Assembly: GCF_001570565.1 (NCBI RefSeq)
Contig: NZ_BBXE01000039.1
Span: 42,084-106,083, forward strand
Direction of reading: 5' to 3'
Source: Herbidospora yilanensis
Lineage (GTDB): Bacteria; Actinomycetota; Actinomycetes; Streptosporangiales; Streptosporangiaceae
DNA length: 64,000 nucleotides
This document shows positions 32,772-41,300 of this stretch, one piece after another. The position numbers and the translations under genes were made by a program. The notes below the pieces were generated by a model. The model did not search any database. It saw only the letters and a list, made by a program, of their open reading frames with translations, and was not told where the DNA came from. The stretch's first letter is position 1, and the number at the start of each line of letters is the position of its first letter.

Positions 32772-34199
32772 TTAGTTTTCGCGGATGGGGGAAGGCTCGG
32801 GGGACGGCGCCATGTCGAACTCGGGCCGCTTGATGATGAAGGCCGCCAGCACGCCGACCAGGGTGATGACGGTGAGCACGATCGTGGCCGGGGTGAACCC
32901 GTCGACGAAGCTCTCGGCGCTGCCGTAGCCGCCGGTCGCGGTGAAGGTGGCGGCCGCGGCGGCGACGCCGAAGACCGCGCCGACCTGGCGGACGGTGTTG
33001 CTGACGCCCGCCGCGATGCCCGCTTCCATCGGGTTCACCGAGCGCATGACGGCGGAGGCCACGGTCGGGAAGGCGATGGAGACGCCCACACCGGCGAGCA
33101 GCAGCGGGAAGATCATCGCGCCGTAGCCGGTGCCGGCGTCGGCCATGAAGGCGATGGCGCCGAAGCCGATGGCGTGCAGCAGCAGGCCGATGATGACCAG
33201 CGGGCGCTCGCCCATCTTGTCGGCCAGCTTCCCGGCGATCGGGGAGATGAAGATGGCCAGGCCGACCCAGGGCAGCATGCGCAGGCCAACGCCGAGCGGC
33301 GAGTTGCCTTCGGCGAGCTGCAGGTACTGGGCGAACACGAAGCCGTTGCCGTAGAGGGCGGCGGCCAGGACGAAGCCCGCGATGCATCCGCCGGTGAAGC
33401 TGAGGTTGGCGAACATGCCGATCGGCATCATCGGGCTGGGGGCCTTGGTCTGCCAGTACACGAACAGGATCAGCGCGATCAGGCCGCCGATGAAGCCGAT
33501 GAGGATGGTCGGCTCGGTCCAGCCGACGTCGCCACCCCGGATGAGCGACTGCGCGATGCCGAACACGCCGAGCGTCGACAGGATCAGGCCCACGATGTCG
33601 ATGCCGCGCACGGCACCCCGGGTGTCGGCGATGCGCATCATGCTCAGCACGATCAGCGCGATGCCGACCGGGACGTTCAGCCAGAAGATCCACTGCCAGG
33701 CGAAGCCCTGGATGACCAGGCCGCCGACCAGCGGCCCGGCGGCCACGGCGACACCGGAGATGGCGCCCCAGATGCCGAAGGCGGCGCCGCGCTCCTGTGG
33801 CGGGGTGGCGTCGGTGATGACCGCCAGTGCCAGCGCGATGGCGATGCCGCCGCCGATGCCCTGCGCGGCGCGGGCCGCGATCAGGGTCTCGATGGTGGTG
33901 CTGAGCGCGCAAACGGCCGAGGCCAGCGTGAATATCGCGATGCCCGCGACGAACAGGTTCCGCCGCCCGAAGCGGTCACCGAGTGCGGCGCCGGTCAGGA
34001 TGAACGCCGCGAAGCCCAGTTCGTAGGCGTTGACGGTCCAGCCGAGCCCGGCGACGCCGGCGCCGAGCTCCTCGTGCAGGGTCGGCAGCGCGGTGGTCAC
34101 GACGAGGACGTCGAGGCCGACCATGAAGGACGCGAACGAGGCCAGGATGAGCGTCCAGCGTTGGCGGTCCTTGGGGAACTGCGAGGAGACGTCGGTCAT
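32772..34199 (-). CDS. DHA2-type MFS transporter
   Basis: 475 residues, about 14 membrane segments. FMVGLDVLVVTTALPTLHEE in helix 1, GAALGDRFGRRNLFVAGIAI (motif A), and AISGVAVAAGPLVGGLVIQG (motif C). Paralogue of the MFS at 17183. First gene of an operon with VOC, ArsR and probably Clp. ATG 34199 chosen; the longer frame to 34271 overlaps the promoter. Confidence 0.88.
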   Translation of the reverse strand: MTDVSSQFPKDRQRWTLILASFASFMVGLDVLVVTTALPTLHEELGAGVAGLGWTVNAYELGFAAFILTGAALGDRFGRRNLFVAGIAIFTLASAVCALSTTIETLIAARAAQGIGGGIAIALALAVITDATPPQERGAAFGIWGAISGVAVAAGPLVGGLVIQGFAWQWIFWLNVPVGIALIVLSMMRIADTRGAVRGIDIVGLILSTLGVFGIAQSLIRGGDVGWTEPTILIGFIGGLIALILFVYWQTKAPSPMMPIGMFANLSFTGGCIAGFVLAAALYGNGFVFAQYLQLAEGNSPLGVGLRMLPWVGLAIFISPIAGKLADKMGERPLVIIGLLLHAIGFGAIAFMADAGTGYGAMIFPLLLAGVGVSIAFPTVASAVMRSVNPMEAGIAAGVSNTVRQVGAVFGVAAAAATFTATGGYGSAESFVDGFTPATIVLTVITLVGVLAAFIIKRPEFDMAPSPEPSPIREN

Positions 34200-34284
34200 G
34201 GTCACTCCAACCAGACAGGGGGGAAGGGTCGGGCAGCGCCTCGCGCGCTCCAGGCCCGGCCGAAAGATCACTGTATGGTTTTAA

Positions 34285-34313
34285 ACGTTAGTGGCTGCTT
34301 CCGAAAGCGTCAA
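34285..34313 (-). promoter_or_regulatory. Promoter of the MFS-VOC-ArsR operon with ArsR-like site
   Basis: On the minus strand TTGACG (+ strand 34308-34313), 17-bp spacer, TAACGT (34285-34290). The -35 is embedded in GACAGTTGACGCTTTC, closely matching the promoters at 48537 and 59013. Confidence 0.55.
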
Positions 34314-34389
34314 CTGTCACTTGGTGGTGGGCGGATGCCCATGAAGGCGCCGGGGTCGCTCCCGTGGAATCTCTCACCGAACGATATTG

Positions 34390-34407
34390 ACTATATATTT
34401 ATAAAGT
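34390..34407 (+). promoter_or_regulatory. HxlR-type operator site
   Basis: ACTATATATTTATAAAGT; read on the minus strand this is ACTTTATAAATATATAGT, an exact fit to RCTTTA-N6-TATAGY. It lies 15 bp before the ATG of the LVIVD protein gene, a position where binding would block transcription. Confidence 0.65.
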
Positions 34408-34422
34408 AATCCACTGGAAGTC

Positions 34423-35811
34423 ATGAACCGGAGAACCCCCTTACGCGTGGGCGGCGCGCTGGCCGTCCTCGCCCTGGCCTTCGGCAGCGCGCCCAGCGCC
34501 GCCGCGCCCTCCCCGGCGCCGGACGCGGTGCTCAACAGTCCGAATGTCAAGCAGGTGGCCAACGTCCCCAAACCCGGCCCGTTCGCCGCGCCGATGGCGC
34601 CGATGACCGATCTGGCCTTCACCGGCGATCACGCGATCGCCGGCAACTTCGAGGGTTTCGTCGTGTACGACATCCGCACCCCCACGGCCCCGAAGCCGGT
34701 CAGCCAGGTCCTGTGCCCCGGGGCGCAGAACGACCTGTCCGTCCACGGTGACCTGCTGTTCCTGTCCACCGACGACCCGCGCAGCGATGACACCTGCAAG
34801 AGCACGCCCGCTTCGCCGGCCGACCCGGAGGCGTGGGAGGGCATCAAGATCTTCAACATCAGGGACAAGTCGAACCCGCGCTACGTGGGGGCCGTGCGCA
34901 CACCGTGCGGCTCGCACACCAACACGCTGGTGCCCGGCGAGGGCCGGGACAAGGACTCGGTCCTCCTGTACGTCTCCTCCTACGGTCCCGCCCCGACCAA
35001 CCCGACCTGCCAGCCGCCGCACAACGGCATCGCGATCGTGAAGGTCCCGGTCAAGTCGCCCGAGAAGGCCAAGATCGCCGCCCAGCCGGTGTTGTTCCCC
35101 GGCGGCGGCAACCCGGGCGACGAGGGCGCCACCTGGTTCCCGACCAGCGGCTGCCACGACCTGGCCGCCTACCCGGCCAAGGACCTGATGGCCGGGGCGT
35201 GCATGGGCGACGGCATCCTGATCGACATCTCCGACCGGCTCAAGCCCCGCGTGATCGACACCGAACGCGACGTGGAGAACTTCGCCTTCTGGCACTCGGC
35301 GCTGTTCAACGACAAGGGCGACAAGGTCGTCTTCACCGACGAACTCGGCGGCGGCATGGCCCCCACCTGCAACACGATGGTCGGCGCGGAGAGGGGCGCC
35401 AACGCCGTCTACACGATCGAGAAGCGCAGGCTGGTCAAGCAGAGCTACTACAAGATCCCGCGCGAGCAGGGACCGACGGAGAACTGCGTGGCCCACTACG
35501 GCTCCCTGGTGCCCGTCGCCGGGCGCGACGTCATGGTGCAGGCCTGGTACCAGGGCGGCGTGTCGATCTGGGAGTTCACCGACCCCCGCCGGCCCAGGGA
35601 GATCGGCTACTTCGACCGGCCCCCGCTGTCGGACGAGCAGCTCATGCTCGGCGGCGCCTGGTCGGCGTACTACTACAACGGCTACGTCTACGTGACCGAC
35701 ACCCAGAAGGGCCTGGACGTACTGGATCTGACCGACCCCGGCCTGCGATCGGCCAAGGACGTGAAGCTCAAGGAGTTCAACGCGCAGACCCAGTACGCCA
35801 GGAAGGCATGA
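34423..35811 (+). CDS. Secreted LVIVD-repeat (beta-propeller) protein
   Basis: 462 residues. Signal peptide at 1-26 (LAVLALAFGSAPSAAA). The mature part has repeated blade motifs such as GFVVYDIRTPTAPKPVSQV, IKIFNIRDKSNPRYVGAV, VSIWEFTDPRRPREIGYF and LDVLDLTDPGLRS, the LVIVD repeat. Beta-propellers of this kind are surface binding or scaffold proteins; ligand unknown. Eight Cys residues (all TGC) may form disulfides. ATG 34423. HxlR-type operator directly upstream ties it to the selenium block. Confidence 0.88.
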   Translation: MNRRTPLRVGGALAVLALAFGSAPSAAAPSPAPDAVLNSPNVKQVANVPKPGPFAAPMAPMTDLAFTGDHAIAGNFEGFVVYDIRTPTAPKPVSQVLCPGAQNDLSVHGDLLFLSTDDPRSDDTCKSTPASPADPEAWEGIKIFNIRDKSNPRYVGAVRTPCGSHTNTLVPGEGRDKDSVLLYVSSYGPAPTNPTCQPPHNGIAIVKVPVKSPEKAKIAAQPVLFPGGGNPGDEGATWFPTSGCHDLAAYPAKDLMAGACMGDGILIDISDRLKPRVIDTERDVENFAFWHSALFNDKGDKVVFTDELGGGMAPTCNTMVGAERGANAVYTIEKRRLVKQSYYKIPREQGPTENCVAHYGSLVPVAGRDVMVQAWYQGGVSIWEFTDPRRPREIGYFDRPPLSDEQLMLGGAWSAYYYNGYVYVTDTQKGLDVLDLTDPGLRSAKDVKLKEFNAQTQYARKA

Positions 35812-35816
35812 GCCGC

Positions 35817-36356
35817 TCAGCGGGCCGAGACGAGCGAACGGGTGGCGCATTCGCAGTCCATCGCCGCCCGTTCCTCCGGCCGGGGCCGCATGTGCAGCAC
35901 CATCGCCACCACCATCGGGATGAAGACGATGCTGTTGTAGAACAGGTGCAGCTCAACCCTCGGGATGAGGAGCTGGATCAGGCTGGTCGGCACCGCCTTG
36001 CCGGCGATGTACGAGCCGGTCAGCGCCTGGATGAGGAGCAGCAGATGCTCCAGGTGGTGCCAGGCCTGGATGCCGAGGGAGATCGTCCACCAGGTCCTGG
36101 CGCGGCCGGTGAAGCCGGGCCGGAGCAGGATCAGCCCGATGAGCATGAGCAGGGCGTATCCGTAGTGCATCCACTCCGAGTGCACCAGCCACGGGAACGG
36201 CACGCCCAGGACACCGCGGGCCTCGTGCAGCGGCCAGCCCAGCGCGTAGATCTGGATCGCCTGGGTGATGTGCTCGGCCCAGTGCGCGACGACGATCACG
36301 AGATAGACCCAGAGGGCGAGGTGGTGGTAGCGGTTGTTGATGGCCCATGAGCGCAT
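35817..36356 (-). CDS. His-rich multi-pass membrane protein, last gene of enediyne operon
   Basis: 179 residues, about five membrane segments. Conserved-looking histidines in membrane context (RYHHLALWVYLVIVVAHWAE, WHHLEHLLLLIQALTG) could bind haem or metal. Family not recognised. 12 bp after the preceding gene, so most likely in the enediyne operon. Cys pair DCECAT at the C-terminus. Convergent with the LVIVD gene, 5 bp apart. Confidence 0.65.
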   Translation of the reverse strand: MRSWAINNRYHHLALWVYLVIVVAHWAEHITQAIQIYALGWPLHEARGVLGVPFPWLVHSEWMHYGYALLMLIGLILLRPGFTGRARTWWTISLGIQAWHHLEHLLLLIQALTGSYIAGKAVPTSLIQLLIPRVELHLFYNSIVFIPMVVAMVLHMRPRPEERAAMDCECATRSLVSAR

Positions 36357-36368
36357 GGCGAACCTCCG

Positions 36369-37307
36369 TCAGTACCAGGTGATGGTGGGGAACCAGATGA
36401 CGCCGGTCCGGGCGAGCAGCCGGACGTCCCAGTAGAGGAAGGTGAAGACCCCGGCGATGAGGAGGGCCGACCCGGCGACCACGGCGACCCGGCCCGGCTT
36501 GGAGGTGAGCCAGCGCTGGACCCGCCCGCCGGTGGCGACCGCCAGCAGCAGGAACAGCACCGCGAGCACGACGATGTTGCCCAGCGACTGGGTGAGGAAC
36601 GACAACGCGCCATAGAGGGGGTTGCCGCTGTCGGCGACGTCGCGGAAGAGCTGCCGGTAGAGGCCGAAGGGACGACCGATGAGGAACAGGCCGATGAGCA
36701 CGCCCATGACCAGCGACCGGGCGTGCGGGAACCGGGCCGAGATCTTCGCCAGCGGGTCGGGCACCAGGTGCAGCGCCGCCAGCCCGAGATAGATCATGAC
36801 CAGCCCGAGGATGCCGAACACGACCAGCGACTGGATCAGACGTGGGGCCAGCCCGGAGGTGACGGTGGCGGTGGAGTACTGCGGCATGTTCGTGCCGAAG
36901 AAGGCGACCACGACCCCGTAGAGGGCCGAGACGACCGTCATCCCGGCGACGAGCCAGCCGAGGGGCACGAGGGCCTGGGTGATGCGGCCCTTGATGGACC
37001 GGCGTTCGCCGAGCATGGGCGCGACCGCGCCGAGAGCGGCGATGTTACAGGCCGTGAACGTGCCGCCGAGGCCGCTGGCGAAGGCGAACAACACGCCGGA
37101 GAGCACGCCGGCGATGGGCGTGCCGGTGGCCTCATGGCCGATGATCGCGCTGGTGACGTTCTCGCCGATGACCTTGTCGACGAAGGGCGCCGACCACAAC
37201 ACGGTCAGGGCGAAGCCGCCGAGGAAGCTGAACAGCACGATGCGACCCCGATGGTCGGGGATGTCCGTGCGCGGGGGCGCGGTGGACTGGGGCTGGGTGG
37301 CCGTCAC
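36369..37307 (-). CDS. Multi-pass membrane protein in enediyne operon (DsbD/CcdA-like?)
   Basis: 312 residues with about eight membrane segments. A single Cys sits in a conserved-looking Gly/Ala-rich segment (GLGGTFTACNIAALGAVAPM), reminiscent of CcdA/DsbD-type membrane thiol carriers, but the paired Cys is missing and the assignment is weak. GTG 37307 overlaps the reductase stop (GTGA). Possible transporter or resistance protein for the cluster product. Confidence 0.6.
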   Translation of the reverse strand: MTATQPQSTAPPRTDIPDHRGRIVLFSFLGGFALTVLWSAPFVDKVIGENVTSAIIGHEATGTPIAGVLSGVLFAFASGLGGTFTACNIAALGAVAPMLGERRSIKGRITQALVPLGWLVAGMTVVSALYGVVVAFFGTNMPQYSTATVTSGLAPRLIQSLVVFGILGLVMIYLGLAALHLVPDPLAKISARFPHARSLVMGVLIGLFLIGRPFGLYRQLFRDVADSGNPLYGALSFLTQSLGNIVVLAVLFLLLAVATGGRVQRWLTSKPGRVAVVAGSALLIAGVFTFLYWDVRLLARTGVIWFPTITWY

Positions 37308-37951
37308 GTTGGCCGTCCTTTCTCGTGGGGGGTGATGAGCCGGAATCCGACGGAGTCGCCGAACCCCTGCTCGGTGCCGAGGTGACGCAGGAAGGCGGCC
37401 AGCGACTCGATCCACGTGCTGGCCGAGAGGGGCCCGGCGTCGACCACGTTCAGCCCGCTGCCGCCGAGCAGGCGGGTCACCGCGTCCTTGGCGCCGGGGT
37501 CGTCGCCCGCGATGGGCACGGTGAGGCCGTCGCCTGGCCGGACGGCGCGCAGCCGCCGGGCCGAGACGCAGTTCAGCGCCTTGACGACCGCGCTCTTGTG
37601 GAAGGCGTCGGCGACGAGTTCGGCCGAGGTCCGGGGCCCGCCAGGCGGCAGGTCTCCGGGGTCGGGGTTGGAGACGTCGACGACGATCCGCCCGGCCAGG
37701 CCGCGCGCCGCCAGTGGGCCGATGACGTGACAGGTCACCCGGAGCCGGGTGGCCAGGATCACGATCGGCGCCCGCGCGACGACCGCCGACAGATCGGCGG
37801 CGACCGCCCCGGGCAAGGTGGCGGCCACCATCTCGGCGGTCCGGCGGGTCCCGCCCGCCAGGATCGGCCGATGGCCACTGCGGTGCAGCAGTTCGGCGAT
37901 GGCGGCGCCCATCGAGCCGCATCCGACGACCCCGACGGGTTCGCCGGTCAC
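37304..37951 (-). CDS. NADPH:F420 reductase-like Rossmann oxidoreductase
   Basis: 215 residues. Dinucleotide-binding VGVVGCGSMGAAIAELLHRS (GxGxxG) at the N-terminus; IVVDVSNPDPGDLP and VVKALNCVSA match the F420-dependent NADP reductase/YqcF family. Could supply reduced F420 or act as a tailoring dehydrogenase in enediyne biosynthesis. GTG 37951 overlaps the thioesterase stop. Confidence 0.82.
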   Translation of the reverse strand: MTGEPVGVVGCGSMGAAIAELLHRSGHRPILAGGTRRTAEMVAATLPGAVAADLSAVVARAPIVILATRLRVTCHVIGPLAARGLAGRIVVDVSNPDPGDLPPGGPRTSAELVADAFHKSAVVKALNCVSARRLRAVRPGDGLTVPIAGDDPGAKDAVTRLLGGSGLNVVDAGPLSASTWIESLAAFLRHLGTEQGFGDSVGFRLITPHEKGRPT

Positions 37952-38388
37952 CGCCGGCTTCCCGGCACGGCGAACGCGTCCAGCGCCTGGTAGAGCTCCT
38001 GGGGCACGTCGATGGCGATGAGGTCGCCCTCGACGCGCCGCATGCAGGCCACCGTCTGGGCGCCCCGGGCGACGAGCTGGCCGGGGCCGTTGCCGACGCG
38101 GAAGTAGTCGAAGGCCATGACGATGCGGTTGAGGTCGATGCTGCGCAGCGTCATGCGGATCGACACCTGGTCGAAGGCCTGCAACTCGGCGAAGTACTCG
38201 CACGAGCACGACACGGTGACCAGGGCGAGGTCGGAGTAGAGGCCGCGCAGCACTCCGGGCGCGTGGTCGGCCAGGAACCGTTCCCGGCAGGCGCCCTGCC
38301 AGGCGACGTAGTTGGCGAAGTACACGTTGCCGACGAGGTTGGTGTCGGCGAAGGTCACCAGGTGTTCGTAGGCGAAGTGGGGGTTCAC
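37948..38388 (-). CDS. Enediyne thioesterase (E10/CalE7 type, hot-dog fold)
   Basis: 146 residues, hot-dog fold: FADTNLVGNVYFANYVAWQG carries the family pattern, in which the usual catalytic Asp is replaced and Asn/Arg residues act. CalE7/SgcE10-type enzymes release the nascent polyene from PksE, giving conjugated polyene ketones or acids. GTG 38388 overlaps the PksE stop (GTGA), the arrangement seen in enediyne clusters. Confidence 0.93.
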   Translation of the reverse strand: MNPHFAYEHLVTFADTNLVGNVYFANYVAWQGACRERFLADHAPGVLRGLYSDLALVTVSCSCEYFAELQAFDQVSIRMTLRSIDLNRIVMAFDYFRVGNGPGQLVARGAQTVACMRRVEGDLIAIDVPQELYQALDAFAVPGSRR

Positions 38389-41300
38389 GGTGTTCCCTTC
38401 ACAAGGACGGCCACGGCCACCGGCCGGGGTTCACCGCTGATGCGCACGATCGCCGAGGCGATGCGATGCGGCCCGCCGCGCAACAGCACCCATCCCTGCT
38501 CGTAGACCCCGGAGACGGTGAGCGGCACCCCGCCGGTGTCGCCCGCCGAATCCAGACAGGAACGTGCCGTGCGCAACCGCGCGTGCGTGCAGGCGGCGGG
38601 CTCGCCGGTGAGCCGTGTGATCGGATGGGGCTCCCCTGGCGGCTCCTCGGCGTCGAGGGCCACGTGGTCGATCGCGCAGCCCAGCGAGGCCGCGCCGGTG
38701 ACCTCCAGGTCGAGGCCGGGGCCTGTCTCGACCTTGACGCTGACGTCGGGCAGCAGGCTCTCCAGCCCGCGCTCGAGAAGGGGTCCGAGCAGGACGGCGG
38801 GCCAGCCGTCGCGCGGTTCAAGCGGGCCGATGTCGCGCAGCCGCAACCGGCTCCAGCTGAGCACCGGCCGGCCGTCGGCATGGTGCACGGACACGTCATA
38901 AACGTGCTCGGCCCCATCCTGGTGGCGCTCCACCGCGGACAAACGCAGCTCCGCCGGGTATGGCCCGGCCTCGTGCACCGTGATCGCCTGGCAACCGACC
39001 GGCAGCAGGCGGCGGCCGGGCACGCAGGCCTGGAGCGCGTGGATGGTGGCGTCGGTGAACGTGGGGTCGCCCAGCTGTGTCCCGTCCAGTGACCAGCGGG
39101 TCGCGGCGTCCACGACGGCGACGCAGGCGGTCGCCTCCAGGTGGTCGTAGCGGCGGACCCGCTGGAAGGCGGGGCCGTGGAAGAAGGTGGGCCCGTACAG
39201 GTCGGCCCCGTCGTGCGGTGGCAACGCCGAGACTCGGCGCAGCGGCTCGACGGGGTCGGGCGGGACGCCCGCGACGGCGGTGAAGTGGTCGGCGGCGTAG
39301 CCGCTCTCGTCGCTGCGCAGCACCACCCGCACGCCGTCCGGGCCGGTCAGCGCGCAGACGCGGACCGTTCGCACTCCGTCGGCCGGCACGATGACCGGCC
39401 GGTCGAAGCGCGCCTCGCCCAGAGAGGTGACCCGCCGCCCGGTGAGCGTCGCGGCGGCCTCGGCCATGATCTCCAGCGCGACCACGGCGGGCAGCACGGC
39501 GATCCCGTCGATGAGGTGGTCGCGGAGCCGGGGATGGATGTCGAGCCCGAGGTCGGCCTCGGCGACCAGTTCGACACCCGGGACGTGCAGCCGGGTCCGG
39601 GTGAGCAGCGGCCCCGCCACGTCACCGGGACGGTCGAGCTGGGGCAGCCGGCCGGTCGCCAGGAGGGTCGGGCCGTCGGAGGTCAGCACCTCGTGGAGGA
39701 GTTCCACGCCGCGCTCGGCAGGGAGAGGGTCGACGCCGGACCGGCGCAGGCCGTCGAGCACGTCGAGACGCTCCCCCATGCCCGCGCCCGACCACGCCGT
39801 CCAGTCGACGTTGCGGACCCGGCAGCCCGGCGCCTGGAGCGCGAGGACACGGGCGAGTTCGCGCATGCGGCCGTTGGCCAGGGCGTAGTGGGCCTCGCCG
39901 GGGAGGCCGAAGCGGCCGATGACCGACCCGAAGGTGACCAGATGGCGCAGCCTCGCGACGTCGATCGCCGCCAGGACGTTCTTCAGCCCGTGGTACTTCG
40001 CGGCGGCGTGCCGGGCGAGGTCGTCGTCGGTCAGTTCGGCGAAGCGTTTGGGCTCGTTGACGCCGCCGCTGTGGATGATCGCGGTGACCGGCTCGTCGAT
40101 CGCCCGCCGCACGGCGGCCGGGTCGGCGAGGTCGGCCCGGAGGTAGGCGTACCGGATGCCGTTCTCGGCGAGGACGGCCAGGTTGCCGCGCAGTTCCTCG
40201 TCGGAGGACGGGCCGGCGCGGCCGAGCAGCAGCAACCGGCACCCGTAGGCGGTACCGAGGGCCAGGGCCGAGCGGAAGCCGATGCCCTTCCCGCCGCCCG
40301 TGACCAGCACGACGTCCTCCGAGGCCAGCGGCGGTTCACCGGTTCCGGCCGGTGCGGGGCGGAAGACCGGGACACTCACCCCGTTCTCGGCGTGCACCTC
40401 GACGGGGCCCTCGAACGGGGCGGCGAGCACGGTCGCGACCGATTCCGCGTCGCGGGCGCGGATCCACCGCAACCACCGGCCGGGATGTTCGGCGCGCACC
40501 GAGGCCAGGAACCCCGACGCGCTGTCGCCGTGGTCGACGACGGTCACCGGCGATCCGGTACGGACGGCCGAGACCAGCGTGGCGACGTCGTCATCGGAGG
40601 GGTCCTCCGGCAGGAAGACGAGTTCGGCCGCAGAGCCCGCACGGAGCGAGAGGGCCTCTCGTAACGGCCCCCGGCCACTGATCCGCCACGCGTGCGGGCG
40701 GGCTGCGGAGGCCAGTTCGACGGGCTCGGTGTCCTCGACGAGCAGCCGATGCCAGCTCGCCACCCCCTCCAGCGGCGGTTCAGTCTCGTCGGCCGCCGGG
40801 AGCGCCGCGATCAACGCGGCGAGTTCGGCGACGGAGACGTCGGCGGACATCAGGGGTTCGGCCGGGACGGCGCGGCCGAGGACCGTGGCCGCCTCCCCGG
40901 CGAGCTGCACCACCCGCAACGAGTTCAGGTGCAGGTCACTGAGCAGCCGGTCGTCCTGCCCGACGGCCTCGACGGGAAGTTCCAGCAATCCCGCGACCAG
41001 TTCACGAACGGTCCCGGGAACGTCGTCGGAGGTCGTGCGGACCTCCGGAACGGCCTCGGTGACGAGCGGCTCGTAGCCGGCTTCTACCTGCGGCGCCTGC
41101 TCGCAGGGGTTCTCCAGGAACCTCGGCTCCCGCCACAGGTCGAAAGGCCGGTGCGAACGATGCGCGAAGATCGGCCGCGGGTCGGTCACCAGGCCGAGCG
41201 CGAACAGCGCGGCGACGGCCTGGAGAGGGGCCGCCGCAGAGGGGCTTCCGACGTCCATCGCCACGACCGGCAGCGGGGTCAGCGCGGTGGCCAGCGAGGT

